This document shows, piece after piece, positions 1 to 9,922 of a stretch of DNA of 64,000 bases. Position 1 is the first letter of the stretch. Every line of letters starts with the position of its first letter. The stretch comes from Clusia tigrina (Eukaryota > Arthropoda > Insecta > Diptera > Clusiidae). The stretch covers positions 11,678,807-11,742,806 of the forward strand of contig OV050032.1 of assembly GCA_920105625.2 (NCBI GenBank), given 5' to 3'. Below the pieces are notes generated by a model. That model had not been told where the DNA came from. It saw nothing but the letters and a program-made list of their open reading frames with translations, and searched no databases. Position numbers and translations under genes: made by a program.

Positions 1-838
1 AGGACAAAGCGCAAGTGCATTCATTTGAGGATTTTGCATACATTTTCAGAGCAAAGTTGGGGGTGCCTCGCTGCACATTGCTGTGGGATTTTAGTGTATT
101 TCAAATTAGACATGGATCGCCTTCGGAAGAGGGAAGTTTCTTTCATCTAAAATTTAAAAAAGCTTTTGTTATAATTTACGATTTGTGACAAATTTTCCAA
201 AAAGTTGCCCAGAAACTGTCATTTACATGACAATTATTTGCTTTGGGAGTGTAACAAAAATTAAATAATTGGCATAATTGCTGCAAAAAGTGGGAGTAAA
301 ACGGAGTGTAAACCGTCGCTTAAATTAACGCTTAATTAGTAATAAATTGACTTGATCACTCAATTTGTACGTGTAGATAATTATGTGCTTACATTCACAA
401 ATATTGTGCTCTGGAGAATGAAACACAGTATTCAATTACTTTTGATTTTGTCCTCACTTCCAGATAACGGCAGTTATATCGGTCGCTGGATTGATTTTAT
501 AAATCCACAGTAACCATCATATTATATGTACTTGCATTTTGCACTGATTAAGGCGCTCTGCAATCCCCTTAGCCAGGATACTTTTTGGAACCTTCACTGC
601 AAGCGATTAAACACCTTGCAATAGTCATTCGTAGTGAAGCTCCACCAGACACGTCACAGGTGAGCTGATTTTTTTGCCTGCAAAGCTCTTCAACTTCTCA
701 TTTATTTTTATATATTTTTCCTTACAGGTGCACCGCTATACAAGAGTTATATGGAATAATCGAGCGAACAGCGCTCTCAACCGGGCAAGTAATTGTGTTG
801 GTCTGGTTGGTGATGGTACTGCCAGACACCAGCAAAAT
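1..838 (+). repeat. Direct repeat unit, copy A (left flank of Helitron region)
   Basis: This block matches copy C at about 6726-7568. Most of it is diverged, but 546-779 is identical to 7279-7512. It probably begins left of the window. Positions 3-188 form an open frame beginning DKAQVHSF that aligns in frame with copies B and C. A polypyrimidine-AG acceptor ends at 473 and is conserved in copy C. A second short intron-like segment at 660-727 has a CAG/GTGAGC donor and a CCTTACAG acceptor. The exon-1 donor seen in copies B and C is destroyed here. It could be a decayed multicopy gene family or part of a transposon; I do not recognise the protein. Confidence 0.8.
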
Positions 839-2500
839 ATCACTTGCCACCACTATTATAAATTTGCTGTGACTACATATTTCGAAGGTGTCTGTTGGTC
901 TTCTATTTATTGTATAGTATATCTTTTTTATAATTGTTTTAAACTGAAAAGCATTTTCGGTGCTTTGTTTCTTGAATGTTTTTCAGTGGAATTTATTGTG
1001 CACTGCTGAAATTGATTTTTTTATTTTCATTTGCTATTTTTCCTAAGTTAATTTTTAGTTTAAATTTATATATTCTTTTCATTGTAAAATGTGGAGTCTA
1101 AGATCGTGCATCTTGTCGTGGAGGAGAACGTTGGATTTTTTGATGTCTGGCGCTGCAGAGTATACGGTTCCTGCATATAAAGATTTGAGTTTGTTGGATC
1201 TGCAGAAAATTGTGGCAGGGTACGTCAATCGGTTTGCTGATGGGGGCCCTTTTTCTATTACTGTCTTCAGTGCGATGTTATTGATTATGGAGGATGAACA
1301 TTGTGAGTTAACTAATGAACACTTGGCGGTTTGGAGGGTTTTGGCCTCTGCGTGCTATTTGGGTGTCGATTCGGCGAAGGATCTATGGATAGGCCGTATT
1401 ACTATATTATTATATGTAGTTAGTCTATGTAGTGGTGCGAATGTGCCGGAAATGCCAGCTCGATTTGCGTTAAAATATTACAGGAGGTGAAGGGAGTCAT
1501 TTATAATAAAGAATTGGTTGTGAATATTTTTTTCCTGCTTTCTATGCTTGCTTTATGCTTTTGTTAGGCGTGTCAGTTTGTTGTTTTCATTGATTTTGTG
1601 CTGTGTAATCCGAGGTGTGATTTTATTTCTTCTACATTCTTTTCTGAACACCTCGTCGTTGGCTGCGAAATTTTCAGGGTCTGTCCTGTCTTTGTTTTAT
1701 GTGTCTATTCTTTTACTGTTTCAGTTCCTAACTTTTCTTTTATTGTGGGAAATAGGATTTCTTGGTATTCGTTCCGTTTTTTCAGGTATTAATTTTCGTT
1801 ATTGAATTGATTTTGTTGAATGAATTCATCGGTCGCGCCATTGTATGTTATAATTGTTTTAAAGAGTATTTCTTCATGGTCTAATTCTAATTTAGTTTCT
1901 TTTCGTTTTGCTAATATGAGTCTATATATTTCTGTTATGGTTGAGTGTTATCTTTCTAATGGTGAATTACTGCTTGTTTGTTGCAAAGAGGTTATATATG
2001 GTTCAATATTGTTGGTTAATTACCCCGTATCAATCCCAAATCTCTGACATACATACATAATTGTGGTCCCTTTGCTTTGTAAATTATTTTGCTTAAGTTA
2101 GTACATTGCATTGAATCTTCAACCAGACGGTTTACTTGGTATAGCTAAAACACTGTACTTTGAGGATTGTTATCCATAGAGGAGAAATATGTGAGGTGGA
2201 ATTTCTAGGATTTATAGGAGAGGTAGAGTTAGTTCTCGGAATGAGCTTTGATAAATTTGTATGTCCGTATTATTGTTCGAAAACGCTTTTAGGTAGAGAA
2301 GTAATGCGAATTTCAAGTGTCGCCACGTTGACGAGTTATCATTTTCTTTCATTAGGGGGAGCATGTAAAAATTCCAATTATTTGAAATACGTGATACAGA
2401 TCATGATTGTGGAGTTCCTCTAAGGCTTCGATTCTATTGTAAAGCTTTCTTCAGTGTATTGTGCAATATTTTATTACCGATGCTATTTAATGCATCATTA
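839..2500. other. T-rich spacer between repeat copy A and the Helitron
   Basis: This 1.66 kb is strongly T-rich on the plus strand. Several overlapping plus-strand frames are open mainly because TTT and TTG codons are common, which gives hydrophobic low-complexity translations. The only frame with a mixed composition is at 1089-1490 and is listed separately. No terminal repeats, recognisable domain or RNA gene was seen. Confidence 0.5.
1089..1490 (+). CDS. Hypothetical small ORF, 133 codons, not recognised
   Basis: The frame runs from ATG at 1089 to TGA at 1488-1490. A second in-frame ATG at 1143 gives a shorter form starting MSGAAEYTVPAYKDL. The translation has mixed composition (LSLLDLQKIV, ITILLYVVSLC), unlike the surrounding phenylalanine-rich frames. 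There is no signal peptide and no family motif that I recognise. It sits between repeat copy A and a dead Helitron, so it may be a fragment of another mobile element rather than a host gene. No splice sites or polyadenylation signal clearly support expression. Confidence 0.2.
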   Translation: MWSLRSCILSWRRTLDFLMSGAAEYTVPAYKDLSLLDLQKIVAGYVNRFADGGPFSITVFSAMLLIMEDEHCELTNEHLAVWRVLASACYLGVDSAKDLWIGRITILLYVVSLCSGANVPEMPARFALKYYRR

Positions 2501-2916
2501 AATCTAGAGAACGAGTAGGCCGATAGAGCTTAAACTTTCACAGAATTTGTATCTCCTCTATCATGATGTGAACCGCATAGTGCTCAAGCAATCTGGTATA
2601 TGAGGCGCACGAAATACTGAAAACACAAAAATTTGCGCCTGCAGGTATGCTCTGATTTTTTGTGCAGTCAGCACAGTCCGCCCAATGCAAAGGGATAAAA
2701 TTCTAATTGTGGGAAAAAGAAACAAACAACCAATTAGATTTTGTGCGCAGTAGTAGCCGGATACAGTTCACAAAACAATCAAAAATAGCCGCACAACGCC
2801 AACCCAGCTGGTTGATTTTTTATTATTAACATTCGCATGACAAGAAGTGCGCAAAAATGTGATTATTATTAAAATCAATATTGCTCTTAATAATAAACAT
2901 ATTTCACGCAGAAATT

Positions 2917-4990
2917 ATGCCACGAAGAGGACGCAATTGGAAGACATGACAGGGGAATACAGCGGCAACGAAATGCAAGATTGAATGAATGCCAGGAAGA
3001 AAGAGATACACGCAGGCAAAATGCAGGAGAACGAAGCGCAGCAGCCCGTGCACACGAAACGGAAGAGCAGAGAGCAATGCGACTAGGAGCCAATGCAATA
3101 TGCACAGCAACAGAAGAGCAAAGAGCGTTGCAACGGCAAGAGGACGCGTTAATGCAGATTTGAAACGTAGCGCATTTGAGTACGATTACACAATTCATTA
3201 CAGTTTGCTGCCTTCTGTTGCTGTTGGCGCCATGGATGTAGTCTGTCGTTATTGCAATGCTCTGATATTTAAAAACGAAGAGGATAATTTTGGGCCAACA
3301 TTTGGCATACAAGGGCAAGTATATCATCGCATTGGTTCATTGCTGCCACAACCAGAAGCAGACCACAAATATATCCAAATACATATCATGCAAGATTCAG
3401 ACGACAACGATCAAGTGCAACAACGACATCACAATAATAGAAGCTCAAAACAACACGCAGTCGCTCGCTGCATTGCAAATTATGCTGCTTGATAACAATC
3501 AGTTGGTCCGGTTGTTCAAACAAAGGAATAATCGATTGCAAAATGCGTCCGATGACCACACAATAGCAATTCAGGCAGCCAAAACATCGGCAGGATAACA
3601 TTCTGGTCGTTTTAATGAACCGACTATGAGTAACGTGGCAATATTATTGGTTGTTGATCAACCGGCTCAAGAAGACATAGTAATTTATCGACGAAATGGA
3701 AATGAACGACTGCAAAGAATATCGGAAACACATCGATCATAAGATCCTTTTCAGTATCCAATCATTTTTCCGTACTGTGAAGATGGCTATCATTTCAATA
3801 TTCGGGAAATAATTCCAACAACGCGTACGCATTACAAATCATAAACAACCAAAAGTCAAAAAGTAAAGACAAACTTGATACTTGTAATTATACAGATCAA
3901 CCAACCAGTCACCAGTATGGATTTTTATGCGCACCGCCTGATGGTACGACAAAACAACGAAAATCACATACTAAACTGCCGGGAACTATTTTACCAATTC
4001 GCTGTAGATATGTATGCAAAGGTTGAAACTGAACGATTGCGTTACATCAGACTGAATCAGGCAAAATTACGCGCAAAGCAGTGTATACATTTACATGACG
4101 CAATCAACAATCAGAATGGCATCAATGCAAATGACATCGGCCAAAGAGTTATTCTATCAGCAACATGCACTGGCAGCCCGAGGCAAACGCCAGAATATGC
4201 ACAGGATGCCATGGCGTATGTACGTGCATATGGACGACCAGACTTATTTATAACATTCACATCTAACCCAATATGGACAGAAATTATTACTGCTCTGGCA
4301 CCAGGATTAACACAAAGTCATCGTCACGATATAATTGCAAGAATATTCAGGCTGAAATTAGAATCTCTTATGGATTTCAAGGTTAAATCGCATGTATTCG
4401 GAGAGACACGTTGCTGGATGTATTCGGTGGAGTGACAAAAACGAGGATTGGCCCATGCACATACTCTCATTTGGTTGAAAGAGAAAACAACGGCTGATCC
4501 TATCGATAATTTCATTTCAGCGGAAATACCTAATTGAAATATAGACACAGAATTGTATGATATTGTCACAAACAATATGATTCATTCAAAAGTTTCAGCG
4601 GCGAAAACAAGGATCGCTCTGACACAATTGGCAGATTGTATACTGTTCACCCACAAAACTATGAGTGTTTCTTTTTGAGAATGCTGCTCATTTCTGTACG
4701 AGGACCCACTTCATTTGAAAACATTCGCACAGTCAATGGTCAAATAAGAGGATGAACAACATATCGCGAAGCGTGCCAAAAGTTGGAGTTGCTATAAAAT
4801 CACTCACACTGGGAGGCACCATTGCAAGATGCATCATTGACCATTCATCCAAAGCAGAAACTCGCATTATTTGTAATTATATTGGTGACATGTTTCCCAT
4901 CGAATTCAAAAGAATTGTGGCACAAGTTGAAAAATTAAATTACCGACGATATATTACAACGCGTGTGGCAAGAAACAAATGATGCAATAC
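2917..4990 (+). pseudogene. Helitron Rep (HUH endonuclease) domain, broken
   Basis: The Rep part starts at ATG 2917 (MPRRGRNWKT, then a stop) and continues through shifting frames. The N-terminal block at 2981-3163 is a charged helix. The zinc-binding region at about 3230-3300 includes VCRYCNALIF. A conserved block (FGPTFGIQGQVYHRIGSLLP) lies at about 3290-3350. The Helitron_like_N domain is open at 3911-4435, with GRPDLFITFTSNPIW at about 4230-4275. The HUH motif follows a stop at 4433-4435 and reads LAHAHTLIWL at about 4449-4478. The remaining Rep C-terminal part, at about 4680-5000, is split over at least two frames. In an active element the HUH histidines and a tyrosine pair nick and join DNA during rolling-circle transposition. 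This copy cannot make the protein. Confidence 0.92.
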
Positions 4991-5184
4991 TAGATTATTC
5001 CTAGATTGTGAATAGAACACTCAATCTAGTTGGAATGATTGCACCAATGCGATATGATGCATTTGACAAAGATTTGCGACGAGAAATCGTTTACTATGCA
5101 ACCGCACTAACAGCACTCCCAGCATAAAATTGCCACAACTACAACTGCAACAACGAACAGTATAAATTACCATTGCAGCAGACA

Positions 5185-6000
5185 TTCGAAATGAGACCGG
5201 TGGTTCGTATTTCCTTGATGTGGCAGCTGGAACTGGGAAAACATTTGTAATTTTGTTAATTTTGGCGAAAGTTCGTTCGCAAAACCAAATTGCATTAGCA
5301 ATAGCATCATCCGGTATTGCAGCTCCACTGTTGGATGGAGAACGAGCGGCGCATTCAGCACTCAAGTTACCACTGAATTTGAATGCAACAGAGTATGCGA
5401 TATGCAATGTAAAAAAAATCCTGGGATGCGAAAAGTGCTGCAAAACTGTAGAATCATACGAAACTCCAACGTTACAGAACGGGAGATCGCTTTTCAAAGC
5501 AATTGTTGGATTTGGGAAATAGGAAAATGGTCGTTGACGACACAACAAAGTGCATCACATTACCAAATGACTTCTGTACATGGGCGTTGAATGTGGATGA
5601 ATTAATCAATAGCGTATTTCCACAAATTCAACGCAATTATAAAAATCGGCAATGGTTATTTGAGCCAGCACTATTAGCATCAAAAAATTCGGAAGTCGAT
5701 TCAATGAACAATATTATTTTCAATCGAAATGCTGGAAACATAGTGATATACAACTCAATTGATACTGCCATGAATCAAGATGATTCGATCAACTATCCAA
5801 TTGAATTCTTGAATTCAATCGCTGTGCCAGGATGCCCACCACACAGATTACAATTAAAATTGATGTGTCTATTATCTTGCTAAGAAACACTGATCCTCCA
5901 CATCTGTGTAATGGCACTAATAATAAAGCACAAGGACAGTCACTTAAATGTTGCGGCAGAAAATTGTCTTTGTGGGGCATCGAAGCGCACCGGGGCACCA
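5185..6000 (+). pseudogene. Helitron Pif1-like helicase domain, broken
   Basis: A Walker A motif is visible as AAGTGKTFVILLIL at about 5221-5262, followed by IALAIASSGIAAPLL and the conserved AHSALKLPLN segment of Helitron helicases. The frame then jumps at about 5500-5520, where the Walker B and middle helicase motifs appear to be deleted. The C-terminal half resumes at 5524-5880 (NYPIEFLNSIAVPGCPPHRL) and shifts frame again for IILLRNTDPPHLCNGT. A second internal deletion fuses this directly to a block resembling the C-terminal NKAQGQSL motif. The domain order matches RepHel proteins, but the reading frame is interrupted several times. Confidence 0.92.
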
Positions 6001-6149
6001 CTAGTTCGTCTATAATTATAATATATTAAGAATCAGATTCAGAGTATGTGATAATATTGTTTGTTTGGCTTATGTTGCTCGATTCTTCATCGTCTAACAT
6101 GTCGGCTGTAGGGCGACATAAGTGAATGTCAGAAATGGTATTTGATGGA

Positions 6150-6560
6150 GGTGTAAGTGCTGTTGTAGTTTGGTTTTCATAGAGAGTCTTATAAATTTAA
6201 ATGGCGTCTAGTTTGATTGAATGCCACAGATATTTAACTGTTATATCCGACAAAGCGCAAGTGCATTCATTCGCAGATTTTGCAGACATTTTCAAAGAAT
6301 AGTTCGGGGTGCCGCGCTGCACATTGCTACGCGAATTGAGTGCATTTCACAGTAGTTATGGACCATACTCCGAAAAGGTAGGACGTGTTTGCAAATACAG
6401 TTAAAAATTTCTTCCTTCAATATGTGACCAGTGTGTGATAAATTTTCGAACGGGTTGGATACGAAGAAAATTGGAACTGATAAATAAAATAGCTTGTGGA
6501 GCGAAAATGATTCAAAAAGTTGTGATAATTTGTAGCAAAGTGATTTTTTTCAATATGTGC
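6150..6560 (+). repeat. Direct repeat unit, copy B (partial)
   Basis: This is a shorter relative of copies A and C just right of the Helitron. It shares the upstream flank with copy C, followed by ATG at 6201. The frame starts MASSLIECHRYLTVI and continues DKAQVHSFADFADIF. It is stopped by TAG at 6300-6302, with LGVPRCTLL-like residues still readable beyond. A donor-like AAAAG/GTAGGA lies at 6377/6378, in phase 0 with the ATG. The downstream exon block found in A and C is absent. The spacing of the ATGs in B and C (474 bases) suggests tandem duplication. Confidence 0.7.
6201..6377 (+). pseudogene. Coding-like first exon of unknown repeated gene (copy B)
   Basis: From ATG 6201 to the donor-like site after 6377 there are exactly 59 codons, with one in-frame TAG at codon 34. 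The same start (MASS), central block (KAQVHSF, DFA, IF) and GVPRCTLL block recur in copy C (ATG 6675), and the latter two recur in copy A (from position 3). The shared reading frame argues that this was protein-coding. I do not recognise the family. It could be a host gene or an ORF captured by a mobile element. Confidence 0.4.
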
Positions 6561-6624
6561 GCTGTAGAGAAAAACTCAGGGTTTCTTTCGCAGTAGTACG
6601 CACACATACAAGCATTCATACATG

Positions 6625-7568
6625 CAAGTGAAGTTGTGGTTTAGTTCTCAAAGAGAGTCCTTTTGTAAATTTAAATGGCGTCCAGTTGGGTTGTATGCCA
6701 GAGATATTTATCTGTTCTATAGGAGAAAGCGCAAGTGCATTCATTTGAGGATTTCGCAGAAATTTTCAGAGAAACGTTGGGGGTGCCTCGCTGCACATTG
6801 CTGTGAGAATTTATTACATTACAATTAGACGTGGATCGAATTCGAGATAGGTGGGAAGGATTTTAATATAAAATTTTAAATATCTTCTGCTGTTATAAAT
6901 TGCGATTTGTGATAAATTTTCTAACAAGTTGGGCAGAAACTGCCATTTAAATAACAATGAATTTCTTTATACAAAATAAGGCAATTGTCATAATTGGTCC
7001 TAAAAGTAAGAGTTAAACGTACAATAATGTACTTTCCCAAAAACTGACGAGATCGAAATAAACTTAATTAGTAATTAATTGACTTACTCATTCATTTTGT
7101 ATGCGTAGATAATTATGTGGATACATTCACAAATATCGTTCACTGGAGAATGAAACACAGTATTCAATTACTTTTGATTTTGTTCCTCATTTTCAGATAA
7201 CGATAGATATATCGATCGCTGGATCGAAATTATAAGTTCTCCATAACCATCACACTATATGCTCTTGCATATGGCACCGATTAAGGCGCTCTGCAATCCC
7301 CTTAGCCAGGATACTTTTTGGAACCTTCACTGCAAGCGATTAAACACCTTGCAATAGTCATTCGTAGTGAAGCTCCACCAGACACGTCACAGGTGAGCTG
7401 ATTTTTTTGCCTGCAAAGCTCTTCAACTTCTCATTTATTTTTATATATTTTTCCTTACAGGTGCACCGCTATACAAGAGTTATATGGAATAATCGAGCGA
7501 ACAGCGCTCTCAGCCGGGCAAGTAATTGTGTTGGGCTGGTTGCTGATGCTACTACCAGAAACCAGCAA
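6625..7568 (+). repeat. Direct repeat unit, copy C (right flank)
   Basis: Copy C is the most complete unit in the window: upstream flank, ATG exon at 6675-6850, GT donor at 6851, acceptor ending at 7196, and the 234-base segment 7279-7512 identical to copy A. That segment includes the short intron-like stretch 7393-7460. The ATG frame has in-frame stops at 6720-6722 (TAG) and 6804-6806 (TGA). After about 7558 the similarity to copy A ends. Confidence 0.8.
6675..6850 (+). pseudogene. Coding-like first exon of unknown repeated gene (copy C)
   Basis: ATG at 6675 opens MASSWVVCQRYLSVL, then TAG. The frame continues EKAQVHSFEDFAEIF and GVPRCTLL before a TGA. The exon would end at a GT donor at 6851. 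Two in-frame stops mean this copy is dead if the frame is correct. It is homologous to the open frame at 3-188 and to copy B. Confidence 0.4.
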
Positions 7569-8890
7569 AACCTTTGAACATCATGCCGCTCTGAGAGGCG
7601 CGCCGTAGATTCGCTCGCGCACACTGCCAACAATGATGCATTGTGACGCCTCTGGTCTCGCAATTCCATCGATGCGATCATTGAGGTCATCATTGAGACT
7701 TGTCACAACATACCGACGTATAAAATTTGTGGATAGATGACGCACCCGGCACTCGTGCGCAAACATGTGCGAGTGCCGAGCTGGACTTGAATCCGAAGGA
7801 GATTCCGCATAAATTCGGTTAAGGATCCAATTTTCAGAATCCCACTTTCCATCTTAGCTCTCAACCTTAAACATTTTTGGGGAGACCAGAATATTCTCCG
7901 GAACTTGACCCAACATTACCAAGGTGGTATCGATAGGTGGATCAGTCTTCCTATGGTAGTTGTATCCACACTCCAGTGAACTCCTGCTACCACCTTGTAA
8001 CTGTTGTGCCTTGTCCTATTTTTGTATTTTAGTTTGGACTGTCATATATATCCATGCGGTGAATGAATTGGAGCCATCATTAGGAAATTGGGAGCCCCTC
8101 TGCAGAGTGCCTACTACTGCAGAGCCAAACTTAATGCTTTTCATAAATGGTGGCTTTAATTCTTGTTTTCTTAATTCTGTGTTATAGCATGGATATATCT
8201 CTTTATTTGAAGTTAATTTGGTGATATTTGGCATTTAAATACGATAACCTGCGTATATATTTGTACCATCAATAAAAAGCCTATATCACTCTACAAAATA
8301 ACTGAGTTTTAAGAAGTTCACATTATTGCTTGATTTTAATAAGCTTGGTGTGGATGGATGGTGATAATTCTTAAATAGTATTATGGAAAAGTGTGCGGCT
8401 GGCGAGAAGGTGAGTTACTGTCAGCGGGGTTGAATTGCTGTAGGGACAGGATTGTATTCCCGAGCCGTTTAGCAATTACCCTAGCTATGCTACTAATGAT
8501 TATATATGAATAAATTTGGTAGTAATGTACGTCGCCATGATTTAGCTCGGTCGCATATGATATGAGGATAAGGGGAGATCTCGAAGTCGGTCTAACCCGC
8601 CATCAGCTTTTTCCCCTTGTTTTTATTTTATTTTGGACTCTCAAATATATTTATATAGTAAATGAATTGAAGCTATCATTTGACATTTGGAAGACCCCTG
8701 CAGAGCATGTATGGAAATATCACTTTACTTTGATCAGTTTCGGCACTTAAATACGATAAATTGTTATTAATTATAATTTCAATAAAAAGCTATTACCACT
8801 CTAACAAATAATTGTTTCATTTTATTTTATTGTAATCACAGTATTTTAACATATTTGTAACGAATTCCATTTTTACAAAATTAAAGCACA
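7569..8890. repeat. Spacer with a diverged tandem duplication (about 8018-8304 and 8619-8813)
   Basis: Two stretches starting near 8018 and 8619 share a series of blocks in the same order. The blocks are a TTTTGGACT-type start, GTGAATGAATTGGAGC, a CTGCAGAG block, CATTTAAATACGATAA and finally CAATAAAAAGC, followed by CACTCTA. The second is shorter because of internal deletions. Both end with an AATAAA-containing motif, as the 3' end of a transcribed element would. No coding domain was recognised, and no gene is apparent in 7569-8017. Confidence 0.55.
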
Positions 8891-8895
8891 CACAT

Positions 8896-9094
<199 letters not shown>

Positions 9095-9922
9095 TAGTAT
9101 AGTATATAAATATAACATAGCTAAAGCCTTATATAGCTTCTTAATCCTAAACAGGCATCCATATACCATACAGACATGTACATACAATAGGCTTAGACAC
9201 ATACACAAATTTATATTTTGGCAAGCTTCTGTTAACGTTGCTATTTTATTTGGACCATGGACCTTTTGAGTGATATTTGGGAGACTTATTCGCATAAACA
9301 TTGATTTGACACTGGCTCCCCCTTATTTATAATCAAATTTTAGTTAGTGCATGCCACTGCACTTGTGCATTCGTCTGTATTCATTGAGTGGGTTTGTTGT
9401 GCAAAAACTGCATGGGTGCATTTTCCGAAGCATAATAAGTAGAGATGCACATACGAGTACATCAGACTCACATATGCTCATATATCTTCATTCTAATATT
9501 GAACTTCAATGAGAGCCCACCGCATGACTAAGTAAAATTTGATTGTAAACACGGGCTAGATAAAATATTAAATACGAGTTTGAATAATAGACGAGAATGA
9601 AGTTAGTACGAAAGCTACTTAAATTGTATATTATAGTACGTTATGAAGAAAAAAACGAGATTTAAGAAGTTTGCTAAGTATCAGAGAATATTGGTTCACA
9701 CAATGGAAGGTGTTTAGATTGGCATTAAATTAACTGGACTTTAATTATATTATAAGTATGTATGTTTATAAAAAGGATCAATTATCAATGAATATAGACA
9801 TAAGCAGAATTAATATAGAAATTAGCCATACTCGTACAGAGGTATGCATTCCTACTTCATTCTTTTTATGGTATCTTTGTTGGACGTCGTCGTGCCAATA
9901 CCGGCACACGAGGTATCTTGTG
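9095..9922. other. 3' flank of the DUF229 gene, no gene seen
   Basis: This stretch lies downstream of the DUF229 stop codon on the minus strand. A minus-strand ATTAAA at about 9741-9746 and an AATAAA at about 9246 are possible polyadenylation signals. No other coding or RNA feature was found. Confidence 0.4.

Larger units (their letters stand above)
2500..6004 (+). mobile_element. Helitron rolling-circle transposon, degraded
   Basis: The region encodes, in order and on one strand, the two parts of a RepHel protein: a Helitron-like Rep nuclease (about 2917-5000) and a Pif1-type helicase (about 5190-6000). The left boundary is uncertain. The right end may be at 6001-6004, where CTAG is followed by T. 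That agrees with Helitrons ending in CTRR and inserting between A and T, and a GC-rich stretch lies just upstream. There is no target duplication, as expected for this class. Frameshifts, stops and internal deletions make it non-autonomous. The flanking direct repeats are a separate feature and are not Helitron termini. Confidence 0.93.

Noticed and set aside
1..7568. Direct repeats as LTRs of one 6.7 kb retrotransposon
   Set aside because: The copies are unevenly diverged, a third partial copy exists, no reverse transcriptase lies between them, and the interior is a Helitron.
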